A stretch of 64,000 nt of DNA from Scleromitrula shiraiana (Eukaryota > Ascomycota > Leotiomycetes > Helotiales > Sclerotiniaceae): assembly GCA_028455995.1 (NCBI GenBank), contig JABELC010000008.1:991501-1055500 (forward strand), written 5' to 3'. The translations under genes were made by a program, and so were the position numbers. Below, piece by piece: positions 1 to 10,891 of the stretch. Numbering within the stretch: position 1 is the first letter of the stretch; every line of letters starts with the position of its first letter. A model generated the notes under the pieces. The model saw only the letters and a list, made by a program, of their open reading frames with translations, did no database searches and was not told where the DNA came from.

Positions 1-2480
1 AGGAGAAGAGAGCCGATTTCGTTAACAATGGGCGGCCTTCAATACAGTGAAGCATTTGAGGGTATAAAGCATGTATACCTAGTTCATGTCGTCTTAAGTC
101 TTGGCCCCTGACTTATTACGTAATCTGTCATGCCCGAAACCTCCATTCGGAATCTAGATACTTTCCCTTCGTCACTCTCTCTCGCCTTACTTCAGATTCT
201 CAAAGAAACATACCTTTCTTATCTTCTTGATAATAACGGTTCTACAAGCGCCAGCAATCCTTCTTACCCTTAGGACGAAATGAATCAGGCCAGTCCAGTG
301 CGGATAGTCCTTCGATATCGCGAACGACCTTTTTAAAACCTTAAAGCAATCATCAACGCGTTTCTTAAATGGCGGGATATCCAATTTGTAGACGATTACT
401 ATACACATATATGTTGCAATCCTCCTTCTTCTCATATATACCTCGTTCTCGATCTCTATTGCAAAGCATGTCCAAATGTCGATCTCAATAGAATAGATCT
501 TAAAGTATTTAAAGTCTTAGGAATTAATTCATTGTGCGTTATCTCTTTCGCCATCCAACTAAACTAACTATATCTAGTACATTTCAGGATCTCGGAGAGG
601 TAGCTCGTAAGCAGGTTCACCAGCGATCTATTTCTCTAGACTGGGGGAAAGGCAGCTAGTCTAGTCAGATGAATTAGTCGGTGTTGTCCCAGCACAGGGG
701 GGACAAGATCATCCAACCCATACATAGCAAAGTTCACCATAGCCACGGTGAAAGATCCTCTACGAATAAGGGCTTATTTAGTTGTCATCAAGGGCTAGTG
801 TGTAAAGGCTATGGAGGCCAGAGCTAAACTATATGCAGGTTGTGGTCTTATCTGTAGTGCAGTCGACACTCGCAGACCTTTTCAACTCTATGACAGACGG
901 CCCCTACCGTAGTCTGTATAGCATTCAAGGAAAAACACGATTTGACAACAAACATAAGTTCAAAAAAGTTATTGATCTTCGGAAAAAATATCGTTTTAGT
1001 AAGAAATTCCGTTATGAGAACCATAAATCCATGCATTAATCTCTACTTAGAGTCCTCACCCGGAGGCCCCCGCGCGACGAGAAATCACCCATCACAGTCA
1101 CCCACCCATACCTCTCAGTCAGAGGACCCAATCACGCAATCCCCTACTATCTCTTATCTCACTTTACACGTCGCATGCAAAAAACAAATGCCGTTCGGAA
1201 ACGGGTCTAGATTACCGCTACCACCAGACCTTTGGACTGCAGTCTTCGACAAAATTCCGGCTCCTCCGATCCTCGACTTCAATCTTCTAAGCGCAGAGCA
1301 AAAAAACAAGTTTGTCTATCATTGCATTTTTTTTTGTCCAGAATCCGAACCTTTCGTCAGACAGATACTTTTGAGATGCCAGGAGTCCACTCTCCACCTC
1401 TGCCAATTCCATTGCCAACACTTAGTCAACATACTCTTCCTTGAATAAATAGAACAAATTGCTCTATATCAGTCACTGTCACTACCCTGTGAACTGTCTA
1501 AGTTCGTTGTCTCGCGATTTGAAGTGTACTCATTGTTGATGAGATCTGAATTGAACGGGTTTTGTAGTTTTAAGCAATACCTTCCAATACAATATGCAAT
1601 AAAGAACAAGGCAGTTAAGGATGCGAAAATAATCATCAGTGCTGTAGTTTTGCTATTTATTGATCTTTCAAGAGTCGTTCCATGCTTAGCGATTTATTTC
1701 ATTGTGAATTCGGTCAACCGAGTTACTAAGTCTGGGAAGAAGCACTGAACTTCGAATAGCATACTTATGTAGAGGGGTGCTGACAGCCAATATCCTCCAC
1801 CACCGGATGCATGCAAGTGTAAAGATACCAACACGCAAAGTGGTTGCAATAGTTATGATCGCCGCTCGTGACGCCCGGAATCAGAATAGTTCATATTATT
1901 ACAATGTTACTGTTATACATAGCAACAGGTGGGACATGTCATAATACTAACCATTGCCTATCTCTGCTACTACTACATGAAGGATAAAAATAAATCAAAG
2001 CACTTGTAGATAATCAACCAGCCGTGTATAAATTCAGTGCCAAATCCAGGTGTCATGAATTTATACTACATTGACCTCAATCTTTCAAGCACAACAATCA
2101 CATACAATTATCCAAGTCGGCCAGGAAACAACCAAAAAAACGTATTTCTTACAATAATGTCTACTATCCGATCTGCTGATCAGCTCACTGAGGTTATAGA
2201 TACGGAGGTAAGTCATATAGGAAATCTTTAGTCAAAAAAGTTAGTGTGCTAACTATCATCTAGTCTCTCTGGGATACCCCAAACCAATCGCGTCTCTGGA
2301 AAGCCTCCTGAGAATGTTCAAAGACCCAAGCTTGCCGCTGGTCCCTCTAAATCCAATGTCTCAAAAGAGCGCCCTCTACCTGATCATTTAAGGGGTACAA
2401 ATTACAGATCCCGTGGAGGACGTCACTTTTAAGGCATCGACCTAGCCTTTGGGTGACGACCAACGACCAGTTCTTCCAAA
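1..2480. other. Gene-poor left end
   Basis: I see no gene that can be supported here. Short open frames exist but lack family resemblance and consistent splice sites. A frame from 1189 to 1448 begins with a stretch that loosely resembles an F-box start (LPLPPDLWTAVFDKIP), but it crosses a run of nine T at about 1327-1335, after which another frame looks equally plausible. A good-looking intron (GTAAGT, CTAAC, TAG) lies at about 2209-2264, but the exon after it meets a stop within 16 codons. Confidence 0.5.
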
Positions 2481-2483
2481 TTG

Positions 2484-3237
2484 ACAGCGGAGAGCTACTA
2501 TCAGCGTTCCTCCCCAGGAGAACATAGGTGACTGCTCATCGACCTCCGGAATTAGCTTTAGTGCTGGTTCTTTCAGTACCGGTGCTCCTTTTCAAGAGGG
2601 TACTACCGTCAATGCCCCTTCGCAGGAAGACACAAGTGGCGTTCCCTCTAGCTCCGACCCCGTTTTCCAGGAAGACACAAGTGCCGCCATGAATTATAGT
2701 GAACAAGTGCTAGAGTACCTCAAGAAGCGTCGTGATTGGAGCGAGAAATACGATATAACTATCAAGCAAGTTGCTGAGGATCTCTCCGAGCTAACGCGAT
2801 ATGATGAGGCCTATCATGCTTGGGTGTATCACTACAATAGATTCATGGAACAGCATGGAACTTAGTACCAGCTGTTTCTACAAGACATGCAACATGATTC
2901 CGCCCCGCACAACAATAACAATGGCTTCACCACTTTTACATCCAATTCTGGAGAAAGCCCTAGTAGCTGGGGGAAAAGCTCAACTGTTGCCACCACAGTC
3001 TCTGATTTCGACAAAATGCCATCTAACCTCAATTATTACTATGATTGGTATGGCTGCACCATGAGAATTTGCGCTGAGATAGAGGAGAAGATGAAGTGTT
3101 TGCAGGCCTTGGAAACTGTATCTTCAGCGAACGATCACGATAGAGACGCTATTCGTTTCACTTACGAATCAAAGATCTTTGGCATTACTCTAGAGCTTCA
3201 GCGGCTTCAAGATGCTTTGAATAAGCTCGAACTTTGA
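2484..3237 (+). pseudogene. Unrecognised reading frame with one in-frame TAG
   Basis: One frame stays open from about 2484 to the stop at 3237 except for a single TAG at 2863-2865. The first in-frame ATG is at 2689. Before the stop the frame reads as a hydrophilic, charged protein (for example YLKKRRDWSEKYDITIKQ). After it the same frame continues for more than 120 codons with an asparagine/serine-rich part and a helical, charged end (ELQRLQDALNKLEL). A 13-base stretch (CAGGAAGACACAA) occurs twice, near 2625 and 2668. I recognise no family. The upstream part may have been an exon starting with the ATG at 2158, but no clean join was found. CAG to TAG by a C-to-T change would explain the stop. 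It could also be two small genes or chance; 3481-3759 may be a further remnant. Confidence 0.3.
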
Positions 3238-4021
3238 GATATGAAGCGGCGGGACGATCATTCATGGTAAAGATAGCGGATGGAGAGTTCACTGTCACTC
3301 TTTTCGCTTTTGCATTGAAGTTCTTGATTGAGAATGAGATAAACTGTTATTGTTTAGCATTTTGTACTCAAAGAAACCGGAAATCTATGAACGCTTATTT
3401 AAACATTAAATATTCTCTTCCGAACTAGAACTGACCATGCGATACTATGATAAAACCTTCTAGTCATAAGATATAAAGGGGTGAATCATCCAGCCGGTGA
3501 CTATCACATATCTGGGGTGGCTGCGGGTTTCAATTATAATCTCCCGCCTATGCTCGAGAACGATCAGATTAATCAAGTAACTAAGTTACTGATGAACTTA
3601 CAAAGTACAATCCTTCCGAATATCCCGCCACTAGTATACATGCATCTCAATAGAGCGAATGAGTTTGCCATGCAGGGAGAATTCGAGATGGAATTCACTA
3701 ACAACTTTTCTCTAAATCGCGACCTGGCTATCCGCACCTCTCAACTGGCGTCACCTTAACCACTGTTAGAGCCAAGTGTACTCCGGAACAAACTCAATGT
3801 CAGCGCAGAGGTTCTTATGACATGAGCAAGTTCCTCGTACTCATCTACTTTGAGAAATGATCTAATAATGTGTGAAAGCATCGCATTAGATTTTCTTCAA
3901 GGATGATCGTTGACATTTTTGGTGCCAATGCACGGGAATGCTATGACCAACTTGCGTTCCCTATTTAACTATCCAACGGTTGGTCTATGCTCTCTTCCAT
4001 CCATAGCTGTGCGGCTTGCCA

Positions 4022-5173
4022 TCATCCCATGCCTGCATGCCTGCGTGGGAATAGGAAAGATGTCAGAAATCCCATAACTGACCAGCTGTCAAGGTTATAT
4101 TCTGGCATAACATAATCGCTTGTTGACTGTCGCAATATCTCGTTTCTGGCTACCCAAATTTTATTCTCTTTATACAACATGGCGACTAAAACCTGGAGGA
4201 AAGACAAGAATACAAATTGGAGAATTAAAAGGATAAGAACAGGCCATATGTGAGGAGGAATCTTGGAGTATTCGACGAGTTTACTTTGAGCAAATTCTGT
4301 TGCAGCTCGCGCGAATATATTGCGGTCTTGACCTTGCTGATTTTGCTGGTTCTGCGGAACTTGCTCATTTCGACCTCGCGGACCACCGGCAGAAGCCCCC
4401 CGGCTGGTAGTACGGCGGCTGGTATCCTCTTCTGAAGTTTCCCTCTCTGGCTCTCCATCCGGTGCTGCCAATATCGCCAAGAATTTATCGTGTATAAATT
4501 CGTGCGGCTTTAGTGGGTAATGATTGCATTTTGCATCTTCGTATCTCATAACATCGATCATCTCATCCCACCACGCTAGCCTGTTAGCAACTGATAATGA
4601 GTCCCCACCCAAGATTTCCCATCTTTGTCTATATTCTTCCCGGGACGGGCCACTACTAATGGGAAACACACTGCTGAACACCATGTCATTTGCAACTAGG
4701 AACTTGCCAACCCAGTCGCGTCCGCCTAGAAGTAAAACGCTGGGTACTTGCGCCGCTTCGATGAGCGTTGTGAGATAATTTCTTTTAAAATCTTCCGAAT
4801 GCTCCAATTCATTTGGATAGAAAGATAAATCTATCACATTCATCCAATTGAATTCGCGATTGGCTTTTGCCGCGAGCTTTAATACACCAACGCCTGAAAA
4901 ACACATGATCAACTTCGCCCGCTGTAATCCTTCGAATTTGATGGCATCGATATTCTTCTTGACATTTAGGGGTGCTACCTTTGCAGATGGATGAGACGAC
5001 CCCCTCGATTCGTCTGATGGTGGTTCTGCCATGATTTCTTGAATCCATACTGATAAGAATTTGGACGAGCTGCTATCTTTATAATAGGTTATACTATGAC
5101 GAATCCGTACCGTATAATTGCCTTTGTTCTCAGTTAAGTTTAGTTGATGTTTTATGTAGTAACGTCTATTCAT
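4022..5173 (-). CDS. Orphan protein with one membrane span near the C-terminus
   Basis: An uninterrupted frame of 383 codons begins at the ATG at 5173. A second in-frame ATG at 5032 (MAEPPSDE) could be the true start. I recognise no family. The order is: a basic N-terminus; a globular middle part (about residues 70-235) rich in aromatic residues; a polar, low-complexity linker with glutamine and asparagine runs (about 240-285); then a strongly hydrophobic stretch of about 28 residues (about 307-335) that should span a membrane; then about 48 residues, including more aromatic residues and a basic end. A tail-proximal anchor suggests that the large N-terminal part lies on one side of an internal membrane, but this is inference. 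The gene stands alone between degraded sequences. The length of the open frame and the sharp domain structure argue that it is real. Confidence 0.6.
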   Translation of the reverse strand: MNRRYYIKHQLNLTENKGNYTVRIRHSITYYKDSSSSKFLSVWIQEIMAEPPSDESRGSSHPSAKVAPLNVKKNIDAIKFEGLQRAKLIMCFSGVGVLKLAAKANREFNWMNVIDLSFYPNELEHSEDFKRNYLTTLIEAAQVPSVLLLGGRDWVGKFLVANDMVFSSVFPISSGPSREEYRQRWEILGGDSLSVANRLAWWDEMIDVMRYEDAKCNHYPLKPHEFIHDKFLAILAAPDGEPERETSEEDTSRRTTSRGASAGGPRGRNEQVPQNQQNQQGQDRNIFARAATEFAQSKLVEYSKIPPHIWPVLILLILQFVFLSFLQVLVAMLYKENKIWVARNEILRQSTSDYVMPEYNLDSWSVMGFLTSFLFPRRHAGMG

Positions 5174-5200
5174 ATTGACGGGTCTTTTTCTTTTTGGCAA

Positions 5201-6292
5201 CTTTTTGTTCCTTATCGAATTTCTGAAAGCGTCTTTGTATAAATTCCAAACAAAAAATTGTATTCAACACAATGTTTCAACATTCTTGCATTTTTGCATT
5301 CTTGCATTCCTAAAAATGGCTACCAATCATAAACCAACTCACCGGATTTTCCAGAAAAGACAAAAATAAATACAGAAGTTCTAGAAGTATAGTTAGGTCT
5401 ATCTTCCAATCTCCTATTCTAGCGCGCGGCTGGAGATATATTCAATCGCTAAGCTAATGCCGCAGACCGTATACACCGGAAAAACGCCTCCTATGAGACT
5501 GGGTTCTACTTAGTCAAATGATCTATCTGGTCTAAATACATTCTTGTAGAAATTATCGAAACGAAGATCGAGCCAAGCTATTTTCCAATGTCCATTCAAA
5601 ATTCGAACAGCTCGGATTTCAGATGTCATAGGTGTATTGATCTATGTATTTCATGTATGAATTGATCTACTTATATGTCATTGTCCTAGATCCTGGTTGA
5701 TAAAATTAAATGCCTTGCTAAATAGGAGGTTTGTTATGAATACACAAATGCCCAGGTTAATCTTTATGGTAACTGACCCATCTTAATGGATGGATTATGC
5801 CCGCGGTCTCAGGTCTTTTATTTCGATCAATATGGCATAACCCTTGATATATGACACCTGACTTGGTCAAGATCATTGTGTTACAACATGGATCCAAAAG
5901 TAGTAGAGACCTAGTGCAGAACAGCTGGTATGGGAGATGTACCGAATGTGTTATACCGTGATTGAAATGAAAGGTTAGCATCACTCTTCTCAGTCCACCA
6001 GAAAATGTTTTATGTTTTTTATTGCGTAAACTATCATACATTGGTCATGGAATCTATCCAATACAGTTTTTTTCTGGCGCGAGTCACCATCTACTATGTT
6101 TAAGTATTGTACAAAATGAGAAATTTCCGTCATAGATAAGAATGAGGCTAGTAACCCTCGATAATTAGGAGAGTTTAAGACTGGGGTTGACAAATAACAC
6201 GATATCGACAAATATAATCCTACAAGTAATGAAAAGAACAAATATTGGAATGAAAAAAAAAACGTAGGAGGGCGCTCGAAGAACTAGGGGTT
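5201..6292. other. Intergenic, AT-rich
   Basis: No gene is supported. The only structured item is a short fragment at 5569-5614 that resembles the right end of the inverted-repeat element found at 14556, 18866, 39846 and 43658. Confidence 0.5.
5569..5614. repeat. Fragment of MITE-like element (terminal repeat only)
   Basis: This stretch begins CGAGCC, contains ATGTCCATTCA and ends GAACAGCTCG, the same words that form the ends of the larger elements in this window. It lacks the AT-rich interior, so it is either a deletion product or a relic of one end. Confidence 0.45.
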
Positions 6293-7898
6293 TCAGTAAA
6301 GTCTTCGTTTACCATAATATGATGATCTTCCATAACCCCAATTTCGGTTTGAAGCACCCCAGCCATAGCCAGAAATGGGAGATCGACTTCTGTTTGAGTA
6401 GCTGTAAGACTTTGAAATTCTTCCGGTTGATGGCTTCTTGGTTGGTGGTTTCTTGACGGGGGGCTTCTTGATGGGTGGTTTGTAATTATCTCCAGCTTTC
6501 TCGATCCTCGGATTATCTTTGAGAGCTTTTGCCTTGGCTTCAATATTTTGGCGTTCAGGTTCTGAAACTGCTGCCCAAGATACTTCGAGCATTTGCATGT
6601 CAGATTCAGATGGGTGCTGTCTGATGTATTTGAAAGGAGTTCGGTTGATGCCAATCTGTTCGAGCCATTCCATTTTCTTATCGGTATATGTTCCATGTAA
6701 TGCATAATTTGTTGCATGATATATCGCATAGGCTTTTTTGAAATTCTCCCACGAGATGCTTGGTGCTCTGATCATGACTAGCAGAAACAGCGCCCTCGCT
6801 TCAATAGCTCTTCGCTCCAGAAGTGATCTCAGGTTGTACACAGTATCAACCTCGGATCTCTCTTGATCGCTTGTGCTTAGTGATGTGTAAGGCGCAACAT
6901 CAAGCCCTAGTTCTGCCAATTAAGCGGTTCTCTTCGTCATAACATCAGAAAAGTCAGTGAAAGCTCGCTCGGGAATATTGAAGTACTGGGCCTCTAGCTT
7001 TGAAAATGAATCTGGAGCATTACCAATAGCAGCTACTGGGACAGGAACTTGAAAAACTTTGGGTGCATATTGGAGAGGAACACCGTTTGGCTTGATCTTG
7101 AATTTCAATTGAATTGCATGCTTTTCGATGGCCTGTCGGGATTGTGGGGTTTTCTCAGCTCATTCGATCTCTACTCCATCCTTCTTACGTTGATCATTCC
7201 AGACGTTCTGGTAAGGTAGAACATTAATGTCTAGAATCTGCAACCATTCTCGGCGAGATTGACGAAACTCTTTCGTGTCTTTGAACTTTGACAGGGCATA
7301 CAATTCTTCAAAATGGCAATAGAATAAATATTTTCCCGAAGGAAGGTAGTATTTGGCTTCAGAAGTAGTTTTCATGGGCTTCGTAGGAGCTGGTATGGTA
7401 CAGCTCTTATCAGCCTGAACATTAGAGAGTTTCGAAAGTGGTTGGCGCGCAATGGGACTTGAGACAGCAGTTGAAAGATATGACATCGTGACAGATTGTG
7501 AAGCATTCATTGATGATGCAATATCCCCACTGTCCGGGTTCATCATTGAAGGTCTTGGAAGTATAGGCTTCGAACAAGGTATAGAATTGTGAGTATGCAT
7601 CGCACCCTGTAGCATAGGCTCAGGGTGCGTGTGGGCTGTACCAGTAACCCCATGCTGTGGTCTACAATGATAAAAATCAGACCGGATAAACATGACAAAA
7701 GACATGAAGACAATACTTACGCTGATGAAATTACTTCATTCTCAATATTGTGGATAATGTTGTTTGAAATAACATCTAGGAATCTGCCTCAGCAAGACGA
7801 GCCATCAAATCTACTTTTAAGCCATTGATGGGAAGTTGACGAAATTTAAGGATTTCCCTCAATTCAGGCACGCGGATCTTTGTGTAATCAATTATCAT
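6293..7898 (-). pseudogene. SAP-domain protein gene, inactivated by one frameshift and two stops
   Basis: The frame starts at the ATG at 7898 and at once gives a SAP domain (about residues 5-39; key pieces VPELREILKFR and LPINGLKVDLMARL), a small helical module that binds DNA or RNA. A single missing T near 7780-7784 shifts the frame. An intron follows (7720-7662, GTAAGT...TAG), and exon 2 is open to 6293 except for TGA at 7160-7162 and TAA at 6920-6922, all in one frame. The later part holds two copies of an approximately 50-residue motif with the shared core (R/M)EWL..(L/I).IN..P(Y/F), then a KKPP repeat and a basic Ser/Tyr/Gly-rich tail. Both stops are explained by C-to-T changes (CGA to TGA, CAA to TAA). 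The rest of the frame is well kept, so loss is probably recent. A sequencing error is possible for the frameshift but unlikely for all three lesions. Confidence 0.7.
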
Positions 7899-8620
7899 GA
7901 TGGCTGTAATGAGGCGGCAAGATTTGCCGTCACTTGAACGATGCTGTGGTGATACTCAGTAGATGGTTAGGTTTTGTGTCATGTTAGGTAAAATTGCAAA
8001 AACGCGATGGGGTAAACAGCGGGGTAAACAACTTGAACGCGATTTAGATATGTTGATACTACAGACATATGTAGCCAATCAAAAGTGATTGAATTCTGAT
8101 TATTATCGAAAGCCAATGAAAAATACTCAATGAATCTGTGGTGGTTAAAATGCAATCTAATGTTGGAAATCCAATAAAGGTGTGGCTAATTGATGAGTAT
8201 CGAGTGAATTGACCTGCTATGCCGAGTCTACTTTATGTACTGCAATATAGATCTAATATCCAACAATAAATACGATATCATAAGTACGGCAGTATGTATG
8301 TACTTATTTACCTAGGTAAATAATAGGTGCGAGCATACCTACTATGTAGGTAGTAGGTGCTACAGAGTACCTAGATATGTAAGTACTTAGGTAATTACAA
8401 ACTACATCGGTGGTCGCGGCTCAACACCAAAAGCGGAACTCCGATTATTGGTTTCTCCACTTTCCTCCACTCCGTGGAGTGGGAGTCTGGAAGACCCCTC
8501 CTTAATGATGTTGTTACTTCACGGTATTTTATTATAAATACGAGACTTTCAAGAACTCGACTCATTCTACTCTCTCTACTCTCTAATAATATTACAGTAT
8601 ACCCCAAAAGTCTGATCACA
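7899..8620. promoter_or_regulatory. Divergent intergenic region with TACCTAGGTA-type repeats
   Basis: This region separates the SAP pseudogene from the oxidoreductase gene. At about 8300-8395 it holds many near-copies of palindromic TACCTAGGTA-like words and TAGGTA/TACCTA half sites. These could be binding sites or simple-sequence drift. A CT-rich tract (8560-8590), typical of fungal promoters, sits just before the oxidoreductase ATG. Confidence 0.4.
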
Positions 8621-9826
8621 ATGTCGAGCGAAAAATACAATGTTGGTGTGATTGGTTATGGGTATCTATACATCTACATCATTGAAACGCAAAGAAGAAT
8701 ATGTGCTAACTTGTTTCCTTCTAGAATGTCCGCCAAGGTCTTTCATATTCCTCTCATAACCGTAGTCTCCGTATTTAAGCTTCATTCGATTGTCCAGCGA
8801 ACTCCCAAACCCGACGACGATGCTTCTAAAGACCACCCGGATGCAAAGATATACAACTCTGCGGATGCTATGTTCGCAGATCCTTCGATCGACATAATCG
8901 TCATAACCACCACACCCGAGACACATTTCTCATTTACAAAAACTGCTTTGAAGGCAGGTAAACACGTTTTGGTTGAGAAACCATTCGTACCCACATCTGC
9001 GGAAGCTTCAGAGCTCATCTCTATATCGAAAGAAACCGGAAAGCTCATCTGCGTATATCAGAATAGAAGATGGGACTCGGATTTCTTGACGGTCAAGAAA
9101 TTGATTGGTAGCGGTGTATTGGGAAGGGTTGTCGAATTTGAAACCCATTTTGATAGATATAAGGGAGAACGACCTACAAACTGGAAGGGGCAGTTAACAA
9201 TGGATAATGCAGGTGGGGTGGTTTACGACCTTGGCACACATTTGATTGATCAAGCTTTTTACTTGTTTGGAATGCCCAAGACTGTTACTGCTATATTTGC
9301 GAATCAAAGGGCCGATGGGGCGGAAGAACCAGATAGTATGACGGTTCTGCTAGGATATGGAGAGAAGGGGCCATTGGTCACCGCAAAAGCTGGGGTAAGT
9401 ATACAAGCGTCAATCAAATTCCCGAAAACTGTACTGACCATGGATTCTCAATAGGTGCTGTCCGTCGAAGAAGAGCAGTTGAGATACTGGGTTCGCGGGT
9501 CCCAAGGGAGTTTTAAGAAATACCACTTGGATGTCCAAGAAGATCAATTAAAGGCGGGTTTGAAGCCCGGGGATGATGGCTTCGGTATCGAGTCGAGTGA
9601 TCGATCCGGTAAGCTTGTGGTTCTAGAACAAGGTAAGCCGAAAGGCAGCATTGTAAAGAATGTAACACCAGAAACATATACTGCTCTATATAAAGGCTTT
9701 GCAAGCGCACTGGCCGGGGGTGGCGAAGATGCTGTTCCAGTGAAGGCAAGTGAGGCTAGGGATGTTCTGAGGATTATTGAGGCAGCCAGAGAAAGCGCCA
9801 AGAGCGGAAAGACCATTGAGTTCTAG
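8621..9826 (+). CDS. Gfo/Idh/MocA-family NAD(P)-dependent oxidoreductase
   Basis: Three exons (8621-8661, 8725-9394, 9455-9826) encode 360 residues, the usual length for this family. The N-terminal Rossmann fold shows the dinucleotide-binding glycines in VGVIGYG (residues 8-14), followed by MSAKVFHIP as in fungal YMR315W- and GalX-like members. The EKP motif (about 98-100) is the family's cofactor-site signature and carries the conserved lysine. A later stretch, GGVVYDLGTHLIDQAFYLFG, matches the C-terminal substrate domain with the usual DLGTHLID block. Members oxidise or reduce sugars and related polyols; the substrate cannot be told from sequence. No targeting peptide is seen, so it is probably cytosolic. 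The first intron splits the glycine motif, and both introns keep the frame exactly. The gene is intact, unlike its left neighbour. Confidence 0.9.
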
Positions 9827-10891
9827 CTAGTTAAATCTTGGGTTTGATCTGTATCGTGAAACCATTTCGATTTACAAAACACACCTTGAAGGACTTTTTG
9901 AGAAAAGAGATACAACAGCAAGTGGGGTCTACGAATAGTATTTTTATGACATCGGTATCTCCTGCGTCTCTGTGTTGCTTTCGCTCTCAATCATACTATG
10001 TGGAGAATAGTATCAGACTATATAGAAAGTACAGATGAGTCAACATCGAGCATGCGAATAGCCCGTTGGATAATGAGATGGCTAAAGCAAGAAGGGGGTG
10101 AAGTCCGTGTGATTATTTAGATGTTCTTCAAATCCATAGATTAGATCAACACTAATATATATTCCAATTTTTCATCTCGACTCTCGAGCCTTGCAAGCAA
10201 GGGCCATTTGGCTCTTAAAGCACCGTTCTATGTGTAGGTGTAAATTTGAATTCTTGATTTGAACTAAAGTAAAGGAGGTTCATTGCAATGATTAGCGCCA
10301 CCCATAATTTTACACACCTAATCTCATTCTACGAAATCAGTAGATCACTTGAAGATCTAGTGCTCCCTATTGGTATACCAATCTTTAGTTTCTGCATGAT
10401 ATTGATCCATCTTGAAGTGCTAAACTCCATTGTCTCATGATTCTTCAGATACTCTACTTGACCTGGATAGGTTAACTATCAAGGAGTTAGTGGAAAACCG
10501 CCTAGTCGAATTGTTTACACATGAGAGTTATTCGTCTCTGCTACATTTAGTCAGTTGTTCATTGCCCAGGAAGGGAATCGTATATTCCGAATATATCTCA
10601 CCTTTGATATGCTTCCACTTGCCATATTCACTAGGGTTACCATTCGACAAGTTTTCCCGGTTTTATCATCTGTTTTCTTCTTTAATTCAAACTCTCCCAC
10701 CTCAACCTCCACTTTTACTCTAAAACTTACAACTTTCTCTATCAAATTTTATCTTTTTCTTCCTCTGACTCTCCTCAATTCTATTGTTCCATCCCAATCA
10801 ATCTTTTTCATCAATTCTATCATATTATTCAACAACTCAACCAATTTATCAATAACACACCTCGCTCACACAAAAAAAAAAACTCAAAACC
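9827..10891. other. Intergenic region upstream of the BTB-type gene
   Basis: No gene is supported. The last 220 bases (10660-10880) are pyrimidine-rich, with many CT and TTC runs ending in an A-run just before the ATG, as is common in promoters of filamentous fungi. Confidence 0.5.

Noticed and set aside
942..1448. 168-codon frame with an F-box-like start
   Set aside because: The match is short, the frame crosses a nine-T run where another phase looks equally good, and no splice or family support exists.
1524..1748. 74-codon frame with a hydrophobic stretch
   Set aside because: It opens at a GTG, and the first ATG leaves a short AT-driven peptide with no family or promoter support.
3481..3759. 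92-codon frame downstream of the interrupted gene
   Set aside because: It starts at GTG rather than ATG and lacks a clear acceptor; it may be a remnant but cannot be tied to the upstream frame.
6293..7898. Extensive RIP (repeat-induced point mutation) of the SAP gene
   Set aside because: Only two C-to-T-type stops and one deletion are visible and codon use is otherwise normal; heavy RIP would leave many more changes. A light episode cannot be excluded without a reference copy.
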